Origin: WTJD01 sp964225175
GTDB taxonomy: Bacteria > Pseudomonadota > Gammaproteobacteria > Xanthomonadales > SZUA-36
Length of the DNA: 21,060 bases
Reading direction: 5' to 3'
Assembly: GCA_964225175.1 (NCBI GenBank)
Contig: CAXQNK010000058.1
Span: 1-21,060, forward strand
Positions 7,464 to 16,313 of this stretch are shown piece after piece. The translations under genes were made by a program, and so were the position numbers. Within the stretch, counting starts at the first letter, position 1, and every line of letters begins with the position of its first letter. The notes under the pieces are model-generated. The model had not been told where the DNA came from, ran no database searches, and worked only from the letters and a program-made list of their open reading frames with translations.

Positions 7464-7489
7464 TCAAGTCAATGGAGGGAAATAAGGTG

Positions 7490-9664
7490 ATGGGTTCAAA
7501 CTTTACGAGAGGAATTATATTTGTCTTGATTGCCGCTTTGGCAGTGCCGTTGCAGGCCCAGACACAGCTTGAAGAAGTAGTAGTAACGGCCCAGTACCGA
7601 GAAGAAAATCTACAGGAGGTGCCCGTCGCGGTCACCGCATTCACGGCAGCAGAGATCACCCGGGCCGGAATTGAAACCACTCAGGATTTTGTCAACCTCA
7701 CGCCCAACGTTACGATGGATGATTCTTTTACGGTGGGCAACACCTTCGTCCAGATTCGCGGGGTCACGCAGATCAACAACGCGGACTCACCCGTCGCCAT
7801 CGTGGTTGATGGCGTCCCGCAGAATAACCAGAAGCAATTCAAGCAAGAGCTTTTTGATATTGAGCGGATCGAGGTGCTCAAGGGGCCGCAGGGTTCCCTG
7901 TATGGACGCAACGCCATCGGCGGCGCGATTAATATTGTTACCAAGGCACCCAGCAACGAGTTTGAGGGATTCGTCAAAGGCGGCTTCGGGAATGGAGACG
8001 AAAAGAAATTCAGTGGCGCCTTGAGCGGCCCGATCATTGAAGACTCACTTCTGTTCCGGGTCACCGCGTCGTACAAGGATTTCGGAGGGGTCACCACGAA
8101 CACCTACCTCAACGAGAAAGTGGATTTCTTCGAGTCGAAAGATGTCAGGGCAAAACTGATCTGGAATGCGACAGAAAATTTTTCCTTGGAAGGTCGGTTC
8201 GCTCGCTCAGACGTTGAGGGTGGGTGCTGCAGTGACACTTTCCTGATCAATCCGAACATCGGAAATGGACCCAACCCAACGGGAATACCCAATCCGCTAG
8301 CCAACACGTACAGCGATCCATCGATGAACGTGCTGGGCCAAACGGACAAATTGGAGACGACAGAGGCCACGATCAAAGCCACGCTGAACACCAACTTTGC
8401 AGACATTACCTACATTTTTAACAGCACCGACCTCGAAGAGACATACTTCGCAGACCTGGATTTCACCGAAGGTGTGGAGGAGAGTCTTGGGTGGTTTTTC
8501 ACGAACTTCTTTTTTGGGTTCCCGGTGGGCGCGAATCAGCAACAGGGACTGGACGTTGAGTTGCAGAGTCATGAACTCAGGTTCGCATCACCAGAAGACC
8601 AAAGTCTCCGCTGGATATTCGGCGCATATTTGCTGGACACAGAGCGTAGCTTGACGACGACGGGCGACTTCGATTTCATGCCAACCACGCCGATCTACTC
8701 GCGAGATGATTTTTCCGGCATCGCTTTTGTTGACCTGGCGGAAGATAACGACAATCAGGCCTGGTCCGTATTCGGGCAAGTTGAATTTGACCTGACAGAC
8801 AGCACCGAGTTGTCGCTCGGGTTGCGTTACGACGAGGATACGAGACGTCATAAAGGTGTTGTGGTGAGCAATCCGGCCGCACCCATGACAAATCGTGAGA
8901 AGACGTTCTCTGACTGGCAGCCCAGAGTCGTATTAAAAAAACGGTGGTCTGATGACGTGCTGGGCTATGCAAGCTACAGCCGGGGCTTCAGGTCAGGTGG
9001 TTTCAATGGTCCTGCGATCGGCAGCGCCGAATTTCAGGATGAAACGCTGGATAACTTTGAAGTCGGTGTTAAATCTGACCTGATGAACGATCAGGTTCGA
9101 TTGAACGTATCCCTGTTCTATGCGATGAGCGACAACTTCCAGTTCTTTTACGTCGACCTGGTGACCGCCTCCCAGGTTATCGCCAACATCGACGAAGTGG
9201 AAATGCTCGGGGGCGAGGTTGAGTTGCAGGCACTTTTCAACGAGCACTGGAGCATGTACAGCACGCTTGGAGTGACGGATGCAAATATCAAGAAGTCAGC
9301 TTTCCGTCCGCAGGACGAGGGCAACAGGGCGCCCAAAAACCAATCCTACACCTTCAATATTGGTGGGCAGTACGTGACCAACATCGGTGCCAACATGACA
9401 GGCAGGGCGCGCGTCGATTACGAGTATCGCGGTCGTAAATTCTGGCATCCGGATAATGCCAACCCCATGGATCCCTTTGGGCTGCTCAACGCTCGGCTTG
9501 CCCTGGAGTCGGAGCGTTTCATCCTTTCGCTCTGGGGTAAGAACCTCACCGACACCGAATATTGGCAGGACTACAACTCCGCCACATTCTCGGGCGCGTT
9601 TGGGGACATCGGTTTTCTCGCGCGCGGGAGGACATACGGGGTCGAGTTGACCTATCAGTTCTAA
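7490..9664 (+). CDS. TonB-dependent outer-membrane receptor
   Basis: Energy-coupled importer of a large or scarce substrate across the outer membrane. From ATG 7490 it has 724 residues. A signal peptide fits MGSNFTRGIIFVLIAALAVP with cleavage near LQA/QT (about 23). A TonB-box-like LEEVVVTAQ follows (27-35), then the plug domain with the hallmark stretch GPQGSLYGRNAIGGAINIVT (122-141), and a long beta-barrel ending GVELTYQF with the terminal Phe required for barrel insertion. I prefer 7490 over ATG 7472 because GGAGGG at 7474-7479 lies 10 bp upstream and the signal peptide then begins properly; GTG 7487 is adjacent. HyuA follows after 57 bp, so receptor and HyuAB may share a transcript. The ligand is unknown; these receptors serve many non-siderophore substrates in marine and soil bacteria. 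Confidence 0.96.
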   Translation: MGSNFTRGIIFVLIAALAVPLQAQTQLEEVVVTAQYREENLQEVPVAVTAFTAAEITRAGIETTQDFVNLTPNVTMDDSFTVGNTFVQIRGVTQINNADSPVAIVVDGVPQNNQKQFKQELFDIERIEVLKGPQGSLYGRNAIGGAINIVTKAPSNEFEGFVKGGFGNGDEKKFSGALSGPIIEDSLLFRVTASYKDFGGVTTNTYLNEKVDFFESKDVRAKLIWNATENFSLEGRFARSDVEGGCCSDTFLINPNIGNGPNPTGIPNPLANTYSDPSMNVLGQTDKLETTEATIKATLNTNFADITYIFNSTDLEETYFADLDFTEGVEESLGWFFTNFFFGFPVGANQQQGLDVELQSHELRFASPEDQSLRWIFGAYLLDTERSLTTTGDFDFMPTTPIYSRDDFSGIAFVDLAEDNDNQAWSVFGQVEFDLTDSTELSLGLRYDEDTRRHKGVVVSNPAAPMTNREKTFSDWQPRVVLKKRWSDDVLGYASYSRGFRSGGFNGPAIGSAEFQDETLDNFEVGVKSDLMNDQVRLNVSLFYAMSDNFQFFYVDLVTASQVIANIDEVEMLGGEVELQALFNEHWSMYSTLGVTDANIKKSAFRPQDEGNRAPKNQSYTFNIGGQYVTNIGANMTGRARVDYEYRGRKFWHPDNANPMDPFGLLNARLALESERFILSLWGKNLTDTEYWQDYNSATFSGAFGDIGFLARGRTYGVELTYQF

Positions 9665-9721
9665 CGGTACTGCGACGGGTGGCTGTTTGAGTCCGAGCAT
9701 GAGAATTCCGGACGGGGACTG

Positions 9722-11803
9722 GTGCGGGTAGCCACTGACGTTGGCGGAACGTTCACGGACCTTGTATTCTGCGAGGTCGCGCCGGGCGGTGAAGGGGCGG
9801 AACGCGTTTGCGCGGTGAAAACACACACCACGCCGCCACATTTCGAACGTGGCGTTCTCGACGCTCTGGCCAGGGCGGGCATAAGCGCGGAAGAAACCCG
9901 GTTCTTCGCGCACGGTTCAACGGTCATTATCAACGCCATCACTGAGCGGAAGGGAGCGAAGACGGCGCTCATCACGACGCAGGGCTTCCGGGACGTGCTC
10001 GAAATCGGACGGGGTAATCGCCCCGATTTGTTCAATTTTAATTTCCGCAAACCGAGGCCATTTGTTCCGCGTCACTTGCGACTCGAGTTGAATGAGCGCG
10101 TGGACTTTTTGGGTGATGTACATCAACCCGTTGATCTTGACCCCCTGCCGGAATTGTTAAATTACCTCAGAGCTGAGCAGGTGGAGGCGATCGCCCTGTG
10201 TTTCCTGCACGCGTACGTGAACCCTGAGAATGAGATTGCAACCGAGAGGGCCATTCGCGAAATTTGGCCCGAGGTGTCCCTGTTGTCGTCACACAAGATC
10301 AGCAGGGAGTGGCGTGAATTCGAGCGCACCAGCACGGCCGTTCTATCTGCTTATGTCCATCCGGTGGCGCGACAGTATATCGGGGCACTGCAGACAGAGT
10401 TGAACCGGGAAGGCATGTCGAGCGGGCTTTTCCTGATGCAGTCCAATACCGGCATCAGTGACGTTGAGGCAGTCCTTGATAATCCGATCAGTATGATTGA
10501 ATCTGGCCCCGCCAGTGGAATTTACGCTGCTGCATGGTTGGGTGAGCAGATCGGGATGAACAACCTCATGGTATTGGATATTGGTGGAACAACGGCCAAG
10601 TGCGCTTTGATTGAAGATGGCCATATCGCCGTGTCAACGGAATACCATATTGAGAAAACCCGCACCAATCCCGGTTACCCGGTGCAGACACCCGTCTCGG
10701 AAATCGTCGAAATCGGTAACGGCGGAGGAAGCATCGCCTGGGTCGATGGTGGCCTGAAGTTGCATGTGGGACCGCAGTCCGCTGGCGCGATGCCAGGCCC
10801 GGCAGCTTACGGGCTCGGTGGCACTGATCCGACGACCACAGACGCGAATCTGCTTCTGGGACGTATTGATCAGCGTAATTTTGTGGGGGGTGAGGTGGAA
10901 CCTGATATGACGTCGGTGCGAGCCGCATTTGCGCCTCTGGAACGTCGCCTCGGCATGGATACCCAATCCATCGCGCGTGGTGTGATCCGCGTTGCCAATG
11001 CCAACATGGCCAATGCCCTGAGGTTGGTCTCCACGAACCGTGGTCACGATCCACGCGATTTCTGCCTGATCGCATTTGGCGGCGGCGGTGCCATGCACGC
11101 GGTGGCACTGGCCGAAGAACTGAATATTCCGAGGGTGGTTGTGCCCGCGAACTCGGCCGTTTTTTCAGCAGTGGGAATGCTTCTCACGGACATCCGAAAG
11201 GATTACTTGCAAACCAATTTGCTCGAGCTTACAGATAGGGCCGCCCGCACCGTTCGGGAGGTTTTTGCTGAATTGGAGAAAATGGCGAGGGTGGAGATGG
11301 GCAGAAGTGTGGGGGGGGCGCTGGAGCCAAGTCTCAGATTCACTCACCAGCTCGACCTCCGCTACATCGGACAAGAGCATACCGTCAAGGTGCCCATTGA
11401 CATGAAGGCGGATAAGGTGCCAGACGTTCCGGCCATTGTCAGCGCGTTTCATGCAGCTCACGAGCAGCGATACACTTATCGACTCGATGCGGAAATACAA
11501 ATTGTGAATTTCCATCTTGTTGCCATCTCCCCGGTTGAGAAGCCACAGTTCGCAGTAAAGCCTGTCAGCGGACTTGCTCTCGAGGATACCGTGCTTCATG
11601 AGCGAATGGTTGATTTCGATACGCACGGAGAACACCAGGCTCGGGTTTATGATGGCTTGAGAATGGAAGCGGGGATGGAGCTTTCGGGCCCGGCTGTCAT
11701 CCAGGAACCCTCGATGACCCTGGTGATTCCGCCGGGACATCAAGCATCGGTGGATCAATTTGGCAATTATCACGTTTTGTTACACCATGGAAATGCAACA
11801 TGA
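9722..11803 (+). CDS. hyuA: HyuA-type subunit (hydantoinase A / oxoprolinase / carboxylase superfamily)
   Basis: ATP-binding subunit of the ATP-dependent hydantoinase/5-oxoprolinase/acetophenone-acetone carboxylase superfamily. The 693 residues are full length. The N-terminal phosphate loop DVGGTFTD (6-13) is followed by HGSTVIINAITERKGAKTAL (64-83), the second ASKHA-type half with SGPASG (261-266), DIGGTTAK (286-293) and GNGGGSIAWVDGG (332-344), and a C-terminal domain ending near residue 693. The start is GTG 9722; an ATG at 9699 is out of frame, and the ribosome binding site is poor. Its last bases overlap HyuB (ATGA), as expected for a two-subunit enzyme. Such pairs activate a lactam, ureide or ketone with ATP; opening of a lactam-like ring fits the neighbourhood, but this is inferred. 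A run of eight G at 11311-11318 lies inside the gene without breaking the frame. Confidence 0.94.
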   Translation: MRVATDVGGTFTDLVFCEVAPGGEGAERVCAVKTHTTPPHFERGVLDALARAGISAEETRFFAHGSTVIINAITERKGAKTALITTQGFRDVLEIGRGNRPDLFNFNFRKPRPFVPRHLRLELNERVDFLGDVHQPVDLDPLPELLNYLRAEQVEAIALCFLHAYVNPENEIATERAIREIWPEVSLLSSHKISREWREFERTSTAVLSAYVHPVARQYIGALQTELNREGMSSGLFLMQSNTGISDVEAVLDNPISMIESGPASGIYAAAWLGEQIGMNNLMVLDIGGTTAKCALIEDGHIAVSTEYHIEKTRTNPGYPVQTPVSEIVEIGNGGGSIAWVDGGLKLHVGPQSAGAMPGPAAYGLGGTDPTTTDANLLLGRIDQRNFVGGEVEPDMTSVRAAFAPLERRLGMDTQSIARGVIRVANANMANALRLVSTNRGHDPRDFCLIAFGGGGAMHAVALAEELNIPRVVVPANSAVFSAVGMLLTDIRKDYLQTNLLELTDRAARTVREVFAELEKMARVEMGRSVGGALEPSLRFTHQLDLRYIGQEHTVKVPIDMKADKVPDVPAIVSAFHAAHEQRYTYRLDAEIQIVNFHLVAISPVEKPQFAVKPVSGLALEDTVLHERMVDFDTHGEHQARVYDGLRMEAGMELSGPAVIQEPSMTLVIPPGHQASVDQFGNYHVLLHHGNAT

Positions 11804-13473
11804 GCGACAATTTCACCCGAGAGGTCATCAAAGACGCACTGACAGCCGTTGGCGAGGAGATGTTTCATGCGATGATCCGAACCAGCATGAGTCCCATCAT
11901 CTACGAGAGTAACGACTTTGCGGTCGGGGTGACTGATGCAGCGGGTAACCTCATCGCTCAGGGCAATGGTGTCACAGCGTTTCTCGCGATGTTGGATACA
12001 GCGGTCAAGGGGGTGCTGGAACGCTACAGCCTGCCGGATGAAATCCTGGAAGGTGACGTTTTCATTACCAATAATCCTTATGCGGGTGGCGGGTCACATC
12101 TCTCAGACGTGGTGGTGATATGTCCCGTCTTCTTCGAGTCTGAACTGATCGCATTCACCGTCAATAAAGCGCACTGGACAGAAGTGGGCGGTGCCAATCC
12201 GGGAAGCGTCTCAACGCAATCTACGGAAATTTTCCAGGAGGGATTGCAATTCGATTTTTTGAAACTTTATCGGAGAGGAAAACTCAGCCAAACGCTCGAA
12301 CAACTGATCAGAAGCAATGTCAGACTGCCGGAGAGTACGCTGGGGGATATGCATGCCGGTGTAGCGGCTACGCAGGTGGGGGCCAAGAGGATTGTCGAAC
12401 TGGCGGGTAAGTATGGACGTGACCAGGTGGTGCTGTCCATGGACGAGTTGCTGGATTATGGGGAGAGAATCACCCGCGCTGAGCTTGCGCGCCTGCCCGA
12501 TGGGGTCTGCGCAGCTGAAGATATCATCGAAGACGATGGATTGGGCAATGGTCCGTTCAAATTGCGTGTTTCAATAAAGGTCAGGGGCGATAGCATGGTC
12601 GTCGACTTTACCGGCACTGACGCGCAAGTGCCTGGGCCAATCAATTGTTCATTCACCGGCCTCGTGACGGCGACGCGCTGTATTTTCAAGGCCATCACTA
12701 ACCCTGAGATACCGGCCAATGGAGGTTGTTTTCGGGCTCTCGAAGTGATTTGTCCGGAGGGCACGTTGCTGAGCGCGACATCTCCCGCTCCCGTCTCGAT
12801 CTACTATGAGGGGCTTATCGCCGCGATTGATGTGGTCTGGAAGGCATTGGCACCTCTGGTGCCTGATCGGCTTCCTGCAGGGCATCAGAGAAGCGTTGGC
12901 GCGACGTTCGTGAGTGGGGTTCATCCGCATACCGGGGAGCTGTTTGTGATGGGCGAGCCTCTCGTGGGCGGTTGGGGCGCTTCCGAGTCCCTGGATGGAG
13001 ATAACGGTCAGTTTTGCTGTGGAAATGGCGAAACTTTCAACATTCCCATAGAGCTGTTCGAGTCAAGGTATGGCTTGGAAGTCGATCAGTACGCGTTTCA
13101 TAACGAAGATGGCGGCGAGGGTCGGCATCGCGGTGGGAAAGGTGTCGTCGTCGACTACCGTGTGACCTCCGACGAAGTGTATCTTACCTACGCGGCAACC
13201 CGGACCGAATCTAAACCATGGAGCCTGCAGGGAGGGCGCGAGGGCTCCAACAATTACGCGCAGGTGATACGCAGCGACGGCAGTCAGGAGCGTTACCACA
13301 TGTGCACGATGGTGCCGGTGAGACACGGCGAGGTCATTCGAATCTTTTCGGCTACGGGAGGTGGTCATGGAGCACCGAGCGATCGTTGCCGCGACGCCGT
13401 CGCAGCGGATTTGAAAGATGGATACATTACAAAACGCCAGGCCAGAGAATATTACGCGTTTGAGATCACTTGA
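11800..13473 (+). CDS. hyuB: HyuB-type subunit (hydantoinase B / oxoprolinase / carboxylase superfamily)
   Basis: Partner of the preceding HyuA; together they form the ATP-dependent ring-opening or carboxylating enzyme. It has 557 residues. The family core NNPYAGGGSHLSD (91-103), then KAHWTEVGGANPGS (123-136) and SNVRLPESTLGDMHAGVAA are plain. His100, Asp103 and His125 have the same spacing as the metal-binding triad I recall for the acetone carboxylase alpha subunit, so a metal site is likely. Most hydantoinase B proteins read NDPY and HHxD; this one reads NNPY and HWTE, which suggests an atypical substrate pocket. The end SATGGGHGAPSDRCRDAVAADLKDG contains the typical C-terminal Gly-rich and 'RDP..V..D...G' type segment. 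It overlaps HyuA by 4 bp and is the last plus-strand gene, converging on DUF917. Confidence 0.94.
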   Translation: MSDNFTREVIKDALTAVGEEMFHAMIRTSMSPIIYESNDFAVGVTDAAGNLIAQGNGVTAFLAMLDTAVKGVLERYSLPDEILEGDVFITNNPYAGGGSHLSDVVVICPVFFESELIAFTVNKAHWTEVGGANPGSVSTQSTEIFQEGLQFDFLKLYRRGKLSQTLEQLIRSNVRLPESTLGDMHAGVAATQVGAKRIVELAGKYGRDQVVLSMDELLDYGERITRAELARLPDGVCAAEDIIEDDGLGNGPFKLRVSIKVRGDSMVVDFTGTDAQVPGPINCSFTGLVTATRCIFKAITNPEIPANGGCFRALEVICPEGTLLSATSPAPVSIYYEGLIAAIDVVWKALAPLVPDRLPAGHQRSVGATFVSGVHPHTGELFVMGEPLVGGWGASESLDGDNGQFCCGNGETFNIPIELFESRYGLEVDQYAFHNEDGGEGRHRGGKGVVVDYRVTSDEVYLTYAATRTESKPWSLQGGREGSNNYAQVIRSDGSQERYHMCTMVPVRHGEVIRIFSATGGGHGAPSDRCRDAVAADLKDGYITKRQAREYYAFEIT

Positions 13474-13561
13474 AGGCGGCTTCATACTCGGAGCCTTGGC
13501 AAGGCGAGGGGGCTGACGATACGCACGGTCCACCGGGGCGATTGGTCAAACTTCTTCGGTT
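13474..13561. other. convergent intergenic region, no strong terminator
   Basis: This 88-bp gap lies between the stops of HyuB (rightward) and DUF917 (leftward). It holds two small hairpins: TGAAG-GCGG-CTTCA (13471-13484, overlapping the HyuB stop) and GCCTT-GGC-AAGGC (13493-13505). Neither is followed by a T-tract on either strand, so intrinsic termination is not evident. Two convergent operons would be expected to stop here, perhaps by Rho or by weak hairpins. Confidence 0.3.
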
Positions 13562-14656
13562 TTAAAGATCCTCTAGGGGAACGAAGTCTTCCTCGAGACC
13601 GAACGCGGAGGGCCCGAAAACTTCGAGACATTCCGGGCGCCTCATCATGGGTGCCGCCGAGAGTCCGATGACTTTGAGTCGTTGACCGTAGCGGAGTTTC
13701 TCTGCGGTGATGGGTTCAGCCGACTCGCGGTCCAGGGTGGCGATAAGGTCCGGGACAATGCAGACTGCTTGCCCATTGCGATAAGCGGAGAGATACTCAT
13801 TTTGGGTTTCAATAACGAACTCGTCTGCTGCATTCTCAAGCCCTTGCATTTTCACGGTTGCGAAATGCCATCCATCGCGCGTCTCACGAATGATGTCCGT
13901 GATTTTTCCATCAAACAGCATTTTTGCGTGTTGCTGCTCAGAGGGATTGTTCAGCATTGTCAGTAGCGCTTCGCATGCATCATCACTCTCGGTCCTTGCA
14001 CGCCTGATCGCCTCACCAATGTTCAGGCAATAGCTCATCGAACCCAAGATTGCCTTGGTCTTCACGTCGGCTCCCGACATTGGATACAAGCTGCTGTAGA
14101 CCATTGCACCCAGTGCGCCGGTCACGACCCGGGCGATTTCTTCGGCCTTGTTGTTGGAAGTTGTGCTCTCGATGATGACTGAATCACCGAGTTCATTCTC
14201 TATAAACATGGGGCAGGCGCTTTTTCCATAGACGCTGAAGGTCACCATCTCGATATGGGGAAATGCTCTCCCCATGCCGTCCGCATTGACTACGGGTAGT
14301 CCCGTTTGCGCCCCAAGGGCCAGCGGGATGATTGAGTTGAGTCCGCCTACTTCAGCCGGAATAATGGCATCTACCTTGCGGCCCAGATGTTTTTCCATTC
14401 GGTCGAGTAACCGCCTGCAGACGCCCTTGGCCTGTAGATGTTCGACCAGGACTGTAGGTGCCCCAACACCTGCGACGCTGACTACGAGCGCTTCGTCATC
14501 AAGGGTTTCAGCCTCGATGAGTTGTGCAAATCGGCCCTCAGCCACTTCCTGTTGTAACAAGAGTTGACCAATGTAGGGATCGCCACCACCGCCCGTGCCA
14601 AGAAGCACGGCGCCGCGAGCGAGATCTTTGACCGTCTGGACTTTATCGATCTGCAC
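13562..14656 (-). CDS. DUF917 / S-methyl-thiohydantoin desulfurase-like protein
   Basis: A 364-residue member of the family formerly called DUF917, now named after S-methyl-thiohydantoin desulfurase. The Gly-rich start GTGGGGDPYIG (about 20-30), the central VPTVLVEHL-like segment (GVGAPTVLVEHLQAKG) and EVGGLNSIIPL support the call. The start is GTG 14656, with GGAG 7 bp upstream; its first 14 bp overlap the end of the preceding HyuA-like gene. In many bacteria this domain is paired with or fused to a short HyuA-like domain, and here the two are separate overlapping genes, which implies a complex. By family it acts on a five-membered (thio)hydantoin-type ring. The substrate here is unknown and need not contain sulfur. 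It is the last gene of the leftward operon. Confidence 0.88.
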   Translation of the reverse strand: MQIDKVQTVKDLARGAVLLGTGGGGDPYIGQLLLQQEVAEGRFAQLIEAETLDDEALVVSVAGVGAPTVLVEHLQAKGVCRRLLDRMEKHLGRKVDAIIPAEVGGLNSIIPLALGAQTGLPVVNADGMGRAFPHIEMVTFSVYGKSACPMFIENELGDSVIIESTTSNNKAEEIARVVTGALGAMVYSSLYPMSGADVKTKAILGSMSYCLNIGEAIRRARTESDDACEALLTMLNNPSEQQHAKMLFDGKITDIIRETRDGWHFATVKMQGLENAADEFVIETQNEYLSAYRNGQAVCIVPDLIATLDRESAEPITAEKLRYGQRLKVIGLSAAPMMRRPECLEVFGPSAFGLEEDFVPLEDL

Positions 14657-16229
14657 GCGCTTGCTCCATGTCTGTGTTCAGATCGCCGACCACTCGAACG
14701 CGAACATCAACCGCACTTGTTTTCATGTGAGTCATTGGATATTCCTCGATATCGAGCACTTGAATGGACTCGGGCACGGCGCCGGCGGCGATCGCCTCAT
14801 CGCGAGCTTCTTGTATGGCGAGTTCAAGTGCCGCATCCCGTCCCCCTTCCATTCCAAAGTCAAATATCTTCTTAATGCGGCCACCGACTTGTGAGATTGC
14901 CGCCCCAATAGCGTTTGCCACCGCGCTGTGATCGGGTCTGAGCACCTGGGATGCACCTTGCAGGCGATTATCGAGCAGCACACTGCCGCCCCCGACGAGC
15001 ACGACCGGAACGGGTTTCGCGCTGGTTTTCAATTGGTCTACGGTCATCTCCAGTTTTTCATTGGCCAACCGGGCGGCGGCTTCAATGCGCGAGTTATCGA
15101 CCGACTCGAGTCGAGATTTGTCGCCCAGATCCAGTAAGCCCCTCGCGACCCCAACGTCGGTCAAAGTCAGGATATCGCCACCACAGCAAATTGATTTTTC
15201 AATCAATTGGTAGCCAACTGATTCGGGCCCAAGCGTCATGTCACCCTCGCTTGTCGAATGAACGATGGTCCCACCACCCAAGGCGATCGACAATACGTCG
15301 GGCATGCTAAAGTTCGTTCGCACTCCACCCATTTCAACGGCATCGATGGTCTCGCGGGCGAAGCCCTTCAGCAGGACCCCGACATCGGTTGTTGTCCCGC
15401 CGACATCAACCACGATGGCATCTTCCAACCCGGTTAGAAAAGCCGCTCCGCGAATGCTATTGGTGGGCCCGGCACAGCAGGTCATGACCGGATATTTAAT
15501 CGCGGCCTCCGTACTCATCAATGTGCCGTCATTTTGCGTGAAGTACAAAGACGCATCGATCCTGACCGAGCGCAGCGCCTCCTCGAGTGCTCGGACAACC
15601 TGTGTAGCCAATTTGCATAATGCGGCGTTAATGATGGTTGCATTTTCTCGCTCGATCAGTCCGACGCCGCCAACCCGATGAGAGCAGGTCACATGAATAT
15701 CGCCATTCGTTTCGCGAACAATTGCCTCAGCGGCCTCCTCGAGATCAGGGCGAATCGGGGAGAAAACTCCTGAGATTGCCACGGATTGCAGACCGAGGTC
15801 CCGAATTTGGATGGCCGCCGACTGCAGTGCTGTCTTGTCCAGGGGAGCGTAATCCACGCCCGTGTAGTAACTCCCACCGCCCACCATGAAAACATGATGG
15901 CCGATTTGAGCTCTCAGCTCCTCTGGCCAGTCGACCATGGGCGGAATGCCGGAGGTCATGGGCAATCCGATTCTGATGATGCCAACCTCAGACAGGTCGC
16001 GCCGCTGCACAAACGCATTCACGAAGTGGGTTGTGCCCACCATGATGTTCGATATTTGATTCGGTTGGGTGCCAGACTCATCGAGAACGGCCTGGATCGC
16101 CGAAACGGCGCCGCTGGTAACATCAGCGGTGGTCTGGCTTTTGGCACTTGCAAGCACGGTCTCTTGATGCATCAATACGGCATCCGTATTGGTGCCCCCG
16201 ACGTCGATGCCTATGCGCAATTTATTCAT
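14643..16229 (-). CDS. short HyuA-like hydantoinase/oxoprolinase family protein
   Basis: ATP-binding HyuA-type protein of 528 residues, shorter than the 693-residue HyuA on the other strand and of a different subgroup, the one usually linked with DUF917. It begins MNKLRIGIDVGGTNTDAVLM (phosphate loop DVGGTNTD, 9-16), followed by GTTHFVNAFVQR, CAGPTNSIRGAAF, VVDVGGTTTDVGVL and, near the end, VLVGGGSVLL. The frame stays open up to a TTG at 16310, but ATG 16229 gives the canonical family start; the ribosome binding site there is weak. It lies 84 bp after the permease gene and overlaps DUF917 by 14 bp. Together with DUF917 and the NCS1 permease it forms an import-and-ring-opening module for a hydantoin-like compound (inference). 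Confidence 0.91.
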   Translation of the reverse strand: MNKLRIGIDVGGTNTDAVLMHQETVLASAKSQTTADVTSGAVSAIQAVLDESGTQPNQISNIMVGTTHFVNAFVQRRDLSEVGIIRIGLPMTSGIPPMVDWPEELRAQIGHHVFMVGGGSYYTGVDYAPLDKTALQSAAIQIRDLGLQSVAISGVFSPIRPDLEEAAEAIVRETNGDIHVTCSHRVGGVGLIERENATIINAALCKLATQVVRALEEALRSVRIDASLYFTQNDGTLMSTEAAIKYPVMTCCAGPTNSIRGAAFLTGLEDAIVVDVGGTTTDVGVLLKGFARETIDAVEMGGVRTNFSMPDVLSIALGGGTIVHSTSEGDMTLGPESVGYQLIEKSICCGGDILTLTDVGVARGLLDLGDKSRLESVDNSRIEAAARLANEKLEMTVDQLKTSAKPVPVVLVGGGSVLLDNRLQGASQVLRPDHSAVANAIGAAISQVGGRIKKIFDFGMEGGRDAALELAIQEARDEAIAAGAVPESIQVLDIEEYPMTHMKTSAVDVRVRVVGDLNTDMEQARADR

Positions 16230-16313
16230 GATTTTAAATTTGCGGGTTGTGGTCGCGGACTCAGGATGTTCCCCGCCAGCCATACTAATGCCTGACTGCG
16301 CCTTTCGCAAAAG

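Larger units (their letters stand above)
7251..7489 (+). promoter_or_regulatory. leader/promoter region of the TonB-dependent receptor
   Basis: This 239-bp gap between the PLP lyase and the receptor holds no convincing gene. It contains a weak long-loop stem right after the lyase stop (AGCAAGG 7249-7255 with CCTTGCT 7279-7285), a -10-like TATAGT at 7375-7380 without a well-spaced -35, the dyad TCTCTG/CAGAGA (7383-7407), the hairpin 7448-7463 and the ribosome binding site GGAGGG at 7474-7479. The size and dyads suggest that the receptor has its own regulated promoter rather than only read-through from the enzymes upstream. Confidence 0.45.

Noticed and set aside
9699..9721. ATG at 9699 as an upstream start for HyuA
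   Set aside because: It is out of frame with HyuA (23 bp before GTG 9722); the GTG directly precedes the conserved DVGGTFTD start.
13493..13505. intrinsic terminator GCCTT-GGC-AAGGC between the convergent operons
   Set aside because: The stem is only 5 bp with a 3-nt loop, and no T-tract follows on either strand.
16230..16310. N-terminal extension of the short HyuA from TTG 16310 or ATG 16283
   Set aside because: The family begins with the residues encoded from ATG 16229 (MNKLRIGIDVGGT); the extension has no conserved content.
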